A stretch of DNA of 64,000 bases from an uncultured Pelagimonas sp. (GTDB lineage Bacteria > Pseudomonadota > Alphaproteobacteria > Rhodobacterales > Rhodobacteraceae), in the NCBI GenBank assembly GCA_947497905.1, contig CANMIH010000010.1, positions 1 through 64,000 of the forward strand, in the 5' to 3' direction. The number at the start of each line of letters is the position of its first letter. Within the stretch, counting starts at the first letter, position 1. This document shows positions 34,385 to 43,779 of this stretch, piece after piece. Position numbers and translations under genes: made by a program. The notes below the pieces were generated by a model, which did no database searches, was not told where the DNA came from, and was given only the letters and a program-made list of their open reading frames with translations.

Positions 34385-35613
34385 TCCCCGGCCTCCTTTT
34401 CCCGCAGAGATCCCATATCCGGACCAAGATCCGCACCGTGACGCTTGCGCGGCATGCGCCCGCCTATGAGGTCAAACACACCGCCGATCCCTTTGGGTGC
34501 AAACAAGGTGACGGCGACAAAGCTCAACCCCAAAAGAACCAGCCACCAATCCACCCATTTAAGTGAGACAGGGCCAAGCGGAATATCTGGGGCTTGCCCG
34601 CCGGTGAACCACGAGGACATCAGGCTGACAAAGCTTGCCCCGATTACTGCACCATAAAGTCGTCCGCGCCCGCCAATCGCGACCCAGACCGCCAGATAGA
34701 TCGATGCGATCGGGGCAATTTCAGCTGGGTTGATAATGCCCGCCTGTGGGTAATACAGCGCACCAGCGATGCCCGCGATCATAGCGGTCAGCGTGAAGGT
34801 AAACAGTTTATAGGTCTCGACCGAGTATCCCAGAAACCGAACGCGGGCTTCGTTGTCTCGAATACCGCGTAGCACCGAGCCAAATTTGCCTGAGACACTC
34901 CAGGCCGCCAAAACATACCCCGCTGCCAAAGCAAACGCGGAGGCCCAGAAAAACCATAATGACACGATTGATTGCGGCACCTCCTCTAGGCCCGGCAGGT
35001 TCTGCAGCCCCGACAGTCCATTGTTACCCCGTAAACCGCTGTCATTCTGAAACAGATACAGCGCCAGCGCCAAGGTCATCGCCTGGGTCAGGATCGACAG
35101 ATAAACCCCAGTCACGCGGCTGCGAAAGGCCAGCCAGCCAAAGACAAGCGCCAAAGCCCCAGGTACAAGAACAACGAGCATAAGCTGTAACGTCAGGGAG
35201 CCGGAGAAGGCCCAGATCAAAGGGAATTCGCTGGATCCGACCACCCCAAAGATCTGATTTCCGATGGCGTTCGAGATCTCTGCCTGCGTTGGGGGCAGCG
35301 GTGCGTCGGCCAGCGAGGCCTCAACGATCCCGCGGGTCCGTTCATACATCAGCCACATGCCGATCATGTATCCGCCGAGACCGAAAAAGGCGAAATGCCC
35401 AAGCGAGAGGATGCCAGTATAGCCCCAGACCAGATCCATCGCCACTGCAACCAGCGCCAGACACAGGGTCTTACCAAGCGTTTTGACAAAGGATGTTGAG
35501 ATCACCCCCGCACCTGCGCCTTCGGCCAGAACCGTCACAACCACGGTGAACAAGCCAAGACAGGCGAGAAAGATCAGGACAGAAGGATTTTTTGCAAAGA
35601 AACCTTGGGTCAT
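34381..35613 (-). CDS. urtC: Urea ABC transporter permease UrtC
   Basis: This 410-residue LivM-like permease has about ten hydrophobic spans and the motif DLVWGYTGILSLGHFAFFGLGGYMIGMW. A charged segment ends it (GRMPRKRHGADLGPDMGSL). It forms the membrane channel with UrtB and follows it by three bases. Confidence 0.92.
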   Translation of the reverse strand: MTQGFFAKNPSVLIFLACLGLFTVVVTVLAEGAGAGVISTSFVKTLGKTLCLALVAVAMDLVWGYTGILSLGHFAFFGLGGYMIGMWLMYERTRGIVEASLADAPLPPTQAEISNAIGNQIFGVVGSSEFPLIWAFSGSLTLQLMLVVLVPGALALVFGWLAFRSRVTGVYLSILTQAMTLALALYLFQNDSGLRGNNGLSGLQNLPGLEEVPQSIVSLWFFWASAFALAAGYVLAAWSVSGKFGSVLRGIRDNEARVRFLGYSVETYKLFTFTLTAMIAGIAGALYYPQAGIINPAEIAPIASIYLAVWVAIGGRGRLYGAVIGASFVSLMSSWFTGGQAPDIPLGPVSLKWVDWWLVLLGLSFVAVTLFAPKGIGGVFDLIGGRMPRKRHGADLGPDMGSLREKEAGE

Positions 35614-35616
35614 AGA

Positions 35617-37572
35617 TCAATCCCCCGCCGCGCGACCTTTGAGGGCGATGATCCCCCGGGGCCGGAACTGAATGAAAATGATGATGAAGATGATCATAAA
35701 GGTCTGCGCTGCCAGAGTGTTGGACGGGTTGAACCATTCGATCCCCTTTTGCAGGAATCCAATCATCGTGGCCCCCGCGAGTGTGCCCCAGATATTGCCC
35801 ACACCGCCAACGACAACGGTCATAAAGCTTTGCACAATGTAATCGCTGCCCAACTCTGAGGTCACTTTGGCAAACAGTCCGATGGCCACACCGGCGATTC
35901 CTGCAATGCCCGACCCAAGACCAAAGGTGAGCATGTTCACCCGGTCGGGATTGATCCCCATCGAAGCGGCCATGCGGCGATTTTGGGTAACAGCGCGGGT
36001 TTCAAGACCAAGCCGGGTGCGTTTCATCAGGAAAAGGAAGAACCCCAGAAAGCCAATCGCCAGAAGGAAGATCGCAATGCGGATATAGGAAATGGCGATA
36101 ACGTCGTTGATAGCCCAGGCCCCATCCAGCCAGCTGGGTGCGGTCAACGGGCGGGCCTGAGTGCCAAAGATGTTTTTGGCAAGCTGTTGTAAGGCTATGG
36201 AAATCCCGAAGGTCGCAAGAAGTGTCTCAAGCGGCCGGTTATACAGCCAGCGGATCACCAATCGCTCCATCGCCACTCCGGCTCCAAAGGTCACCGCAAA
36301 GGCCAGAGGAACCGCAATTAGGATCGATACGGTGTGATTTGGCACAATCTGTTGCACCACATATCCGGTGTAGGCACCCAGCATGATGAACTCGCCATGG
36401 GCCATATTGATAACCCCCATCACACCAAAGGTGATGGCAAGGCCAATGGCTGCGAGAAAGTAGATCGATGCAAGAGACAAGGCGTCCAGCGTTAGATCGA
36501 CCGTCTGGCTTAGTGCCACGCGGGCCTCAATATCGGACAAAGCATCCTGCGCAGCGGTTGTTACAGAGGCGTCAGGTTCGGCATAGACATAGGCAAATTG
36601 ATGGGCGTCCACTTTGGCGTGGATCTGTGTGAGGGCGATAGGGGCGGGCACCAGACCCTCGGCGGCCAGATGCAGATAGGCATGACGGCGCGTGTCGTCG
36701 GTGTTCAACCGATGAAGGGGCACACCCGCAACAGCCCCGTCCTCAATATGTTGGATCAAAGCAGCGCGGATCTCATCGTGCGTGACATTGGGCCGGGCCA
36801 ATCCCTGATCGACCAGAAATTGATAGGCTGCTGGATAGGAAAACTCGGCACTTCCTGGAAGCAGCCTATCAGCAATGTTTCTGTCCTCGGGGATTGAACC
36901 TTCGAAGGCTTGAAGGCTCTGAGCAACCAGCGGATTGAGCGTGGCGCGGAGATCTACCCCCAGATCTCCGGACATAGCCGTGATGGCAGCCACCCGTGCG
37001 GTGGAGACTGGATCATGGGCAATCGTCAAAAGCCGCTCGGCCCGTTGTTTGTCTGCTTTGAGGTCCGCATCGGTCTCGGGTGCGATCGAGGCCCGCAAGG
37101 GGGACAGCAGTGCCGCGCTGGGCTTGCGTTTGATTGCGATCAAAGCGTCACGGCGACGACTGGGATCAGGGTCGATCAGTTGAAATTGCACCAAAGCGGT
37201 GCCGATCATGGCCCGAATGCCGCTGTTTGGTTTGATCTGTTTCAGATCCGCTTTGGGGTATGCGCCAACCGTTTCACCGGTGTCGAAATCCGTCAATTGA
37301 TAGGATTTGCTGTCGATGCGCGCCCCACGAAAGAACAGCCCATCCGATTTGCGTAACCACATTGATTTGTCCTGCCACGTCTGAAGCACGGTTTGCGCGT
37401 GGGGCAGGCCGCTGTCGGCAATTGCGTTGATCGCAGGCGCAATGGTTTTGCGGGATGAGGCGACAATCAGGTCGCGGTTACTTTGTAGAACCGTTTGAAC
37501 AGAGGTCGATTGTGCCGAGGCACCAAGCACCATTGTCCAAAGCATAAGCCCGGCCAAAAGAAGTGATTTCAT
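35617..37572 (-). CDS. urtB: Urea ABC transporter permease UrtB with long periplasmic N-terminal domain
   Basis: This 651-residue protein has a signal-like N-terminus (MKSLLLAGLMLWTMVLGASA) and roughly 340 residues of soluble, helical, repeat-like sequence. The LivH-type permease follows (TFGVMGVINMAHGEFIMLGAYTGYVVQ onward). The extended N-terminus is a known UrtB feature and separates it from amino-acid permeases, though this one is at the long end. I chose the ATG at 37572, which begins the signal. A hairpin separates it from urtA. Confidence 0.92.
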   Translation of the reverse strand: MKSLLLAGLMLWTMVLGASAQSTSVQTVLQSNRDLIVASSRKTIAPAINAIADSGLPHAQTVLQTWQDKSMWLRKSDGLFFRGARIDSKSYQLTDFDTGETVGAYPKADLKQIKPNSGIRAMIGTALVQFQLIDPDPSRRRDALIAIKRKPSAALLSPLRASIAPETDADLKADKQRAERLLTIAHDPVSTARVAAITAMSGDLGVDLRATLNPLVAQSLQAFEGSIPEDRNIADRLLPGSAEFSYPAAYQFLVDQGLARPNVTHDEIRAALIQHIEDGAVAGVPLHRLNTDDTRRHAYLHLAAEGLVPAPIALTQIHAKVDAHQFAYVYAEPDASVTTAAQDALSDIEARVALSQTVDLTLDALSLASIYFLAAIGLAITFGVMGVINMAHGEFIMLGAYTGYVVQQIVPNHTVSILIAVPLAFAVTFGAGVAMERLVIRWLYNRPLETLLATFGISIALQQLAKNIFGTQARPLTAPSWLDGAWAINDVIAISYIRIAIFLLAIGFLGFFLFLMKRTRLGLETRAVTQNRRMAASMGINPDRVNMLTFGLGSGIAGIAGVAIGLFAKVTSELGSDYIVQSFMTVVVGGVGNIWGTLAGATMIGFLQKGIEWFNPSNTLAAQTFMIIFIIIFIQFRPRGIIALKGRAAGD

Positions 37573-37597
37573 GAGTTTAGCTATCCCCAGCAGCAGG

Positions 37598-37619
37598 TGG
37601 CCGGGGAGATCCCCGGCCA
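37598..37619 (-). other. Intercistronic stem-loop between urtA and urtB
   Basis: TGGCCGGGG and CCCCGGCCA pair perfectly around a four-base loop, 8 bp after the urtA stop. No T-run follows. It probably stabilises or partially terminates the urtA message so that binding protein exceeds permease. Confidence 0.65.
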
Positions 37620-37626
37620 TGCAGGC

Positions 37627-38907
37627 TTAGTAGTTCGACTTGATCTGAACGCAGCTGCCGGTCTCGGTGTTGTACATGCCACAGCCGAGGTCTTTCCAAT
37701 CGGATTTCAGCACAGCAGAGGCCGGCAGGAAGTCGGTCCAGGCGTCGCCCGCCACTTCTTCGGTCTGGCTGATGATGTCAAACTGGCCGTCCTCCTGGAT
37801 CTCACCAATCAGAACTGGCTTGGCCAGGTGGTGGTTCGGCAACATCGTCGCGATCCCGCCTGTCAGGTTTGGAAATTCCTGCCCGTACATCGCGTCACGC
37901 ACGGCATCGACCTCGGTAGTGCCTACGGCGGTGACGGCATTCACCCACATGTTAAAGCCAATGTAGTGGGCTTCCATCGGGTCGTTGGTCACGCGCTCTG
38001 CACCCATCTTGGCCTTCCAGGTGTCGATGAACTCAACATTGGCCTCGGTGTCGGCGGATTGGAAATAGTTCCAGGCCGCTAGGTGCCCCACAAGATTGGA
38101 GGTATCGAGGCCTGATAGCTCTTCTTCACCAACGGAAAAGGCGACAACCGGAATATCGTCGGCCGAGATACCAGCCGCGGCAAGCTCTTTGTAGAACCCG
38201 ATGTTCGCATCCCCATTGATGGTCGAGATCACACCGACCTTCTTGCCATCGGCCGCAAGCGCCACAACGTCGGCAACAATTTTGGACCAGTCGCTGTGCC
38301 CAAACGGGGTGTAATTGACAAAGATATCGGCCTCGGCAATGCCTTTGCCCGCCAGATAGCTTTCAAGAATATTGTTGGTGGTGCGGGGATAGACATAGTC
38401 GGTGCCCAGCAGCGCAAACTTTTCTACCCCAAGCTCGTCCAGGAAGTAATCCGTCGCCGGGATAGCCTGCTGGTTGGGGGCCGCACCGGTGTAAAACACG
38501 TTCTTCGAGCTTTCTTCGCCTTCATACTGCACCGGGTAGAACAAAAGCCCGTTCAGCTCTTCAATCACCGGCAGTACCGATTTGCGGCTGACCGAGGTCC
38601 AGTTGCCAAAGATCACATCGGCGTCGTGAACGCTTAGCAATTCGCGGGCCTTTTCGGCAAACAGTGGCCAGTCTGAGGCCGGGTCAACAACTGCGGCTTC
38701 CAATTGGCATCCCAACACACCGCCCTTGGCGTTCTGCTGGTCGATCAGCATGAGCATGGTGTCTTTTAGCGTGGTTTCCGAGATGGCCATCGTGCCGGAC
38801 AGCGAATGCAAAACGCCGACTTTTATGGGGCAATCCGCCGCGAAGGCAGAGGAGGTGAGCGCCGTCACAGCAACAGAAGCGGCCAAAGCAGTCTTGTGAA
38901 AGGTCAT
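37627..38907 (-). CDS. urtA: Urea ABC transporter substrate-binding protein UrtA
   Basis: This 426-residue periplasmic protein has a signal peptide (MTFHKTALAASVAVTALTSSAFA) and the UrtA family sequence (PIKVGVLHSLSGTMAISETTLKD, then FGNWTSVSRKSVLPVIEELNGLLFYPVQYEGEE). It captures urea or short amides for UrtBCDE. The operon is usually nitrogen-controlled, but I could not identify a sigma-54 or NtrC site upstream. No urease genes are in the window. Confidence 0.94.
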   Translation of the reverse strand: MTFHKTALAASVAVTALTSSAFAADCPIKVGVLHSLSGTMAISETTLKDTMLMLIDQQNAKGGVLGCQLEAAVVDPASDWPLFAEKARELLSVHDADVIFGNWTSVSRKSVLPVIEELNGLLFYPVQYEGEESSKNVFYTGAAPNQQAIPATDYFLDELGVEKFALLGTDYVYPRTTNNILESYLAGKGIAEADIFVNYTPFGHSDWSKIVADVVALAADGKKVGVISTINGDANIGFYKELAAAGISADDIPVVAFSVGEEELSGLDTSNLVGHLAAWNYFQSADTEANVEFIDTWKAKMGAERVTNDPMEAHYIGFNMWVNAVTAVGTTEVDAVRDAMYGQEFPNLTGGIATMLPNHHLAKPVLIGEIQEDGQFDIISQTEEVAGDAWTDFLPASAVLKSDWKDLGCGMYNTETGSCVQIKSNY

Positions 38908-39334
38908 AAGTCTCTCCCGGCAGGGCTGCGGATGATGCTTGTTTGATGGCATCAAAGTCATTACGCAGGCCCCGCAACATGTTGGTTGCAATCGTGTGGT
39001 GGCCGGTCAGAGGCTCAATTCTATCGGTTGCCACACACCTCGTCGGGGTGTCCCCGGTCAGGCAGGCTCACGATTGCTGCGCTGCAGCGCCTATTTCAAA
39101 GGCGGTGAGCAAGGTTTTGGAGAAGATCGGCGGAATTGCCCGGATTCAGGGCGCAGTTGGCGCCATTGCCCGCTTTTTGCGCAGGTTTTTCGGGGAACTA
39201 CTATAAAGATGCGCGACGCTGCCGGCTGGGTTTGCGCAGAGATCAGGCTCCAATGTCGTTTTGACAGCGCGCGATGTCTGTCAACGATCAAGGCCATGTG
39301 TTCGCAAAGTGCCGCCTCTTAAGGCGCGGGGGTT
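38908..39334. other. Upstream region of urtA
   Basis: These 427 bases lie between the urtA start and the end of the Hint-domain gene. They should hold the urt promoter. I found no convincing coding frame, and the GG/GC spacings that I tried did not fit a sigma-54 promoter. Confidence 0.4.
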
Positions 39335-40426
39335 TCAAACCTCAAGCAGCACCTTGTTGTTTTGCCGAACCCGTTTGACCAGACTTTGTTGACGGCGCAC
39401 CTCAGGTACAGGGCGCGCAATCTCAGGCAGGATGCCTTCGGCGAGCTCTGGAAAAATTTCATAGATCTCGTTGAGTGCATCCGGTCCCAATGTGTCGCGT
39501 GCATTATCCCCAAGATACAATGTCTCGGCAGGCGCGCCATTGGCAAAGACCACCTCGTGGCGATCACATAAGAAGTGCCAATAGGTGATGGTTTTGCGGG
39601 CCTTCAGTTCGCGCACCCCTTGCAGATGCAGGAGCTTGGCCGCTGTCACCAGAACCTGAGTGGCGCCAAACATGCGTTTGGCCAGTCGCGATTTGACCAA
39701 CATTCGGTGCTGGCGTGAAACAATTAGATCTTCGCTTGGGGTGGTTGGGTTCAGGGCTCCGGCTGTGATGCGGATAGGTGCCGTTTTCTTTGAAACCACA
39801 ATCGGGTTGCCGCGGATCCAGCGCACCGGCTGGGCGCCATTGTCCAGCGTTGTGACCAGATCATTTGGTTTCAGATCTTCGACACAGACGTCACCGTTGG
39901 GTGTGCGAATTTTTGTCCCTTCTGCAAAGCACATGACATAGTCGCCATCCATTCGGGTGGAAGACATGTTCATGTTGCTGCCTGAAAGCAGTGAATCGAT
40001 CGAGATGCTTTGAAGGGGTTTTGATTCGAACGCAGCCTGATCCGAGTTGTCGCTCATCTCGGGGGCGAGGTAGGTGTTGCCGTTGGTATCCTGGAAGACA
40101 ACGGCGGTGATTTCCGCGGTTGTCCCGTCGGTATAGGTCAGAGTGGCATTATAGACGGCAAGGGAGTCAAAGGTTTGTGGCGCACCGTCATCGATCGAAA
40201 ATTGATCATTCGATACATTGTTGTTTGAATCATATGAGTTGCCGCTGCCGCCTAGATGGCCATTACCCGCACTGGAAAACATCTGGATCTGGTTCATCAG
40301 GGGTGACCCGTTTTCCCCAAAGGATTCACCGACCAGAACACTAGCATTTTCCGCAGTGGAATTGCCTTCGGTGGTGTCAATTCGCGCATGGTTACCGAGA
40401 GAGAAAACCTTGAACGTGGTCGGCAT
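39335..40426 (-). CDS. Hint-domain (hedgehog/intein-type) protein
   Basis: This 363-residue protein has an N-terminal region of about 160 residues rich in N, S, D and T, without a clear signal peptide. A Hint_2-type domain starts at C166 (MCFAEGTKIRTPNGDVCVEDL) and includes IVSRQHRMLVKS and the family motif HEVVFANGAPAETLYLGD. Hint domains can cleave or splice at the leading cysteine. Rhodobacteraceae carry many such proteins of unknown role, often with secreted partners. The C-terminal tail (EVRRQQSLVKRVRQ) is basic. It is a single-gene unit; I chose the ATG at 40426. Confidence 0.82.
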   Translation of the reverse strand: MPTTFKVFSLGNHARIDTTEGNSTAENASVLVGESFGENGSPLMNQIQMFSSAGNGHLGGSGNSYDSNNNVSNDQFSIDDGAPQTFDSLAVYNATLTYTDGTTAEITAVVFQDTNGNTYLAPEMSDNSDQAAFESKPLQSISIDSLLSGSNMNMSSTRMDGDYVMCFAEGTKIRTPNGDVCVEDLKPNDLVTTLDNGAQPVRWIRGNPIVVSKKTAPIRITAGALNPTTPSEDLIVSRQHRMLVKSRLAKRMFGATQVLVTAAKLLHLQGVRELKARKTITYWHFLCDRHEVVFANGAPAETLYLGDNARDTLGPDALNEIYEIFPELAEGILPEIARPVPEVRRQQSLVKRVRQNNKVLLEV

Positions 40427-40823
40427 GACAAATCCCTTTGCTTGGGGAACTACTACTTTTGGGAGGATCATGCCCTTTCGTGTATGAATAATTCTCAAAA
40501 GGCACACAACTTCGGCGTGTCAGAATAGGAAAAAATCGCTTCAATTTTGCGGTTCTGGGCCTGCGTCTGTCGCTGATCCCGGACATAGCGCCTCCCTTGA
40601 GCTGCGTCTCGCGCACTGGAGAGTGGCACAATTTTGCCGACGTGAGACTGTGAGGACTTTCCTCGCTCCGAAAACGTGGCTCTTCCCTTGTTCCGTGTCG
40701 TGGCCTTGGGTATTCCCGAATGAGCACCTGGGGAGGAGCCAATGCCGTCATTTCCAGCCAAGTTTTCTTTGAGGACCACACCCATGCCTGTGGCGCCTCT
40801 CACTGTTACGGATCTCTGAAAGT
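40427..40823. other. Divergent region between the Hint-domain gene and a lipoprotein gene
   Basis: This 397-bp gap holds the promoters of two divergent genes. Short open frames occur, but none has a ribosome site or recognisable sequence. Confidence 0.4.
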
Positions 40824-41447
40824 ATGCGATATTCTCTGTTTCCCGCTGTGTTGGCTTGCGCTGTACTGGCTGGGTGTGCCGGGCCTGTTCCCGACGACAC
40901 CAAATCTGGCGCCCCTAAAGCGCGCGGGTTTCTCGCTGGCCTGACGAAAACGCCCACAACTGCCCCGCTCAGACGTGCCAAGTTGGCGGGGGGGGCGGTG
41001 GTGGTTGCCGGGCCTGAGGACTATTGTATTGACCCGAAGACCGTCAAAACCAGCGCCAACCGCAGCTTTGCGGTGGTGGCATCCTGTGAGATTCTGTCTC
41101 AGGGCAAAGACGGGACCTATGTTGAACCGCTTGTCATGACTGTCACCGTAGGCCGACGCGGTTCGCAATCAGATATGCCCACAGCCAAAGATCTGGCCCG
41201 TGCTCTGGAAGCCGAACTTCTGGCAGGTGGCGAAGAAAATGGCCTGACGCTGGCACATCTGGATCGCGGTGGAGACGCGGGGCTGAAAGATGGGGCCGCT
41301 TCACATTGGCGAGGGACCTTCGCACAGGGCGACCGTATGATCGGGCTTGCGCTTTACGCTCCGAAAGGCAGCGATTATGCAGGGTCAGCAGGAAAATCCA
41401 TGCTGGTTGAGCAGTTCCGCCAGATCACGCGACTTAGCCCAAAATAG
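40824..41447 (+). CDS. Predicted lipoprotein of unknown function
   Basis: This 207-residue protein has a lipoprotein signal with lipobox LAGC (C18), so it should be anchored in a membrane facing the periplasm. The mature part starts with a proline- and lysine-containing linker and has no motif that I recognise. The C-terminal stretch (HWRGTFAQGDRMIGLALYAPKGSDYAG) looks like a beta-rich globular domain. It is followed 156 bp later by two more uncharacterised genes on the same strand. Confidence 0.75.
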   Translation: MRYSLFPAVLACAVLAGCAGPVPDDTKSGAPKARGFLAGLTKTPTTAPLRRAKLAGGAVVVAGPEDYCIDPKTVKTSANRSFAVVASCEILSQGKDGTYVEPLVMTVTVGRRGSQSDMPTAKDLARALEAELLAGGEENGLTLAHLDRGGDAGLKDGAASHWRGTFAQGDRMIGLALYAPKGSDYAGSAGKSMLVEQFRQITRLSPK

Positions 41448-41603
41448 CGGGAGGCTCTCAGATTTCTCTGGAATGCCCGTATCTGAGAGAGTGAAGCGTT
41501 TATTCAATCAGTAGGATTTGCCATAGTAGAGTCTAAGGCGCATAAGATAATGCGCAAAAAGACTCACTTCGACTGAGCGAACACGTGGCAAAAGGGGCAG
41601 GGC

Positions 41604-42377
41604 ATGTCAGGGGACAAGCAATCTTGGTTAGAACGGGGCGTCGAAGCCGCGTCACTGACGCGCTGGGCCCAATTGGCGCGCCGTGCGCCCAAAACGGACC
41701 TGACAGTTTTGCGCGAACAGCGAAACCGAGCGCGTAAATTGAAGTCCAAGCTCGAAGATCTGATCCATGTGGCCGAGTCTCGGTTGGCATTGCCCTATAT
41801 CGGTAATCAATCTTTCCCGCGCCCGGCGGATGCGGATTGGTCGTGGCGTCCGGAGCTATGGTGTGGCCCGATGCCGATCACCGGAATTTCTTCGGTCAAA
41901 AGCAATGCCACGCTGGGTGGGGAAGTTACCCTGTTTCATGACTGTGCGCATTCCGAGCTGACCCTGCGCCAGATCCGCAATACGCGCGAAGAAGACCTGG
42001 CGGCCTTTGGCCTTCGGTTGGATGTGTTTCGGTTTGGCGGGTCTTATCTGTCTCTCGCGGTGGATCTGCCGCAGGACGCAAGTTCCGGTCTCAAGCGCAA
42101 CCATCTGATCCGGCTCGATACCATTGTTGAGATGGAAAATCCGCTAGAGATTTTTGCGCGGCTCAACATCAAACATGGGCCTAACACGGAACAGATCGTT
42201 CGGGAACTGCCGCTGAATGCCGAAGACATCCGTGTCGAGTTTGACCTCGCCTATACAAAGCTGAATGAGAAACGCATTGAGAAGATGTGGCTTGATCTGA
42301 TCTTTGAAGGGCCGCAAATGAACCAGGTGATCCTGAGGGATCTGACCTTTAGCCGCCGCAAACGCGCCGAACTGTAA
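41604..42377 (+). CDS. DUF6478-like conserved hypothetical protein
   Basis: This 257-residue protein resembles a family common in Rhodobacteraceae (DUF6478, recalled rather than verified). A basic coiled-coil-like N-terminus (LREQRNRARKLKSKLEDLIHVAESRL, about residues 37-62) is followed by a beta-rich domain (DADWSWRPELWCGPMP; LRLDVFRFGGSYLSLAVDLP). No catalytic motif or membrane span is evident. The next gene starts 14 bp downstream, so the two are probably an operon. Function unknown. Confidence 0.75.
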   Translation: MSGDKQSWLERGVEAASLTRWAQLARRAPKTDLTVLREQRNRARKLKSKLEDLIHVAESRLALPYIGNQSFPRPADADWSWRPELWCGPMPITGISSVKSNATLGGEVTLFHDCAHSELTLRQIRNTREEDLAAFGLRLDVFRFGGSYLSLAVDLPQDASSGLKRNHLIRLDTIVEMENPLEIFARLNIKHGPNTEQIVRELPLNAEDIRVEFDLAYTKLNEKRIEKMWLDLIFEGPQMNQVILRDLTFSRRKRAEL

Positions 42378-42391
42378 TTCAGGGGATCGGG

Positions 42392-42769
42392 ATGAGCCTT
42401 TATACACTGACAAAAACCCGGTTTCTCGAAGGTGTCTGGGAAGGGCTACTGGTCGCGGACAACGCCAGTGCGCCCCCGCCTGAGATTTCGGTCACAGTAC
42501 ATGATAAACCGGTACGCGGCGTTGTGCTTTCAGATGCGGGTGAACCGGGACGCTGGGTGATCGAAGTGCCTATTCCTCTCGAAGCGGTGGGGGAAGGTGT
42601 CAAAACCTTTTTGATCCTCGACAGTGTCGCGCATGAAGTGCTGGAAAAGTTCACACTGATTGCCGGCGATGTTCTGGGCGATGACATCCGTGCCGAAGTG
42701 GATTTGTTGCGCGCAGAACTGGATATGCTAAAGCGGGCCTTCCGCAGACATTGTGTTGAAACAACTTAA
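42392..42769 (+). CDS. Conserved hypothetical protein, partner of the DUF6478-like gene
   Basis: This 125-residue protein has a beta-rich first part and a C-terminal helix with heptad-like hydrophobics (EVDLLRAELDMLKRAFRRH). I do not recognise the family. GGGGATCGGG precedes the ATG. The tight linkage to the preceding gene suggests a shared role, possibly in polysaccharide or envelope biology, but nothing in the sequence shows this. Confidence 0.68.
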   Translation: MSLYTLTKTRFLEGVWEGLLVADNASAPPPEISVTVHDKPVRGVVLSDAGEPGRWVIEVPIPLEAVGEGVKTFLILDSVAHEVLEKFTLIAGDVLGDDIRAEVDLLRAELDMLKRAFRRHCVETT

Positions 42770-42861
42770 AGGTTTGCGGCGGGGATAATCCGCGCCGCGC
42801 CCAATTGACGTTTGCGGTACCATGGGCCAGTGTGCGGCTATCTCAAATCAGGATTAGTCCC

Positions 42862-43779
42862 ATGGCTTCGCTGCGCGGCATTGCGCTGAAACTCGCCTCT
42901 GTTTTTCTATTTACAATTATGGCCTCGCTGATCAAAGCCACGGCCTCAGAAGTGCCTCCCGGAGAAGCCGTTTTCTTCCGTTCCTTTTTCGCGATGCCCA
43001 TCATCATTGGTTGGCTGGCCTGGCGCGGAGATCTGACCACAGGGCTCAAAGCCAAGCGCCCGATGGGTCACGTCTGGCGCGGTGTGATTGGCGTATCGGC
43101 CATGGGCACGGGCTTTGCCGCGCTTGGGCTTTTGCCTTTGCCAGAGGTAACCGCGCTGGGCTACGCGGCCCCCATGATGACCGTGATTTTTGCCGCGATT
43201 TTGTTGGGTGAACGTCTCAGGGCATTCCGGCTCAGCGCAGTCGCACTTGGTCTGGTCGGCGTTGTCGTTGTGCTCTGGCCGCGCCTGACTGTCGGCACAC
43301 TCAGCGATATGGCGTTGCTGGGTGTCACCCTGATCCTGATTTCTGCGGTGCTTCGTGCTTTGGCCCAGATTCACATACGCAGGCTGGTGGCAACCGAAGA
43401 AACGTCGGCCATTGTGTTCTATTTTTCGCTGACCGCGACGATGCTCTCGTTGTTGACCTTCCCCTTTGGATGGGCTTGGCCGACAACTTCGGCGCTTATC
43501 ATGCTGATCTGTTCAGGATTGATCGGCGGCGTTGCACAGATTTTCCTGACCACGGCCTACAAACATTCCGAGGCCGCGTTGCTGGCGCCGTTTGACTACG
43601 CCTCGATCCTATTTTCAATCATCTTTGGCTATGTGTTCTTTGCAGAAATCCCCACCTCTCAGGTGCTTATGGGATCGGCCATTGTGGTTTGTGCCGGGGG
43701 ATTGATCATCTGGCGCGAACGCCAACTGGGTCTCAAACGGGGCAAAGCCCGCCCGGGAATGACGCCGGGCGGAAATTAA
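42862..43779 (+). CDS. DMT-superfamily transporter (EamA domains)
   Basis: This 305-residue inner-membrane protein has about ten spans in two EamA repeats (first: GIALKLASVFLFTIMASLIKA through AALLGERL; second: SDMALLGVTLILISAVLRALAQI through FGYVFFAEIPTSQVLMG). Such proteins export amino acids, nucleotides or other metabolites. It is convergent with the PuuB-like gene, and their stop codons overlap by four bases. The substrate is unknown. Confidence 0.88.
   Translation: MASLRGIALKLASVFLFTIMASLIKATASEVPPGEAVFFRSFFAMPIIIGWLAWRGDLTTGLKAKRPMGHVWRGVIGVSAMGTGFAALGLLPLPEVTALGYAAPMMTVIFAAILLGERLRAFRLSAVALGLVGVVVVLWPRLTVGTLSDMALLGVTLILISAVLRALAQIHIRRLVATEETSAIVFYFSLTATMLSLLTFPFGWAWPTTSALIMLICSGLIGGVAQIFLTTAYKHSEAALLAPFDYASILFSIIFGYVFFAEIPTSQVLMGSAIVVCAGGLIIWRERQLGLKRGKARPGMTPGGN

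Noticed and set aside
32946-38907. Reading the five-gene transporter as a branched-chain amino-acid (Liv) system
   Set aside because: The very long UrtB N-terminal domain, the UrtD SHGQ signature and the UrtA sequence fit the urea transporter better, and the gene order is urtABCDE.
38908-39334. Sigma-54 promoter upstream of urtA
   Set aside because: Several GG and GC pairs are present, but none that I tried has the required spacing.
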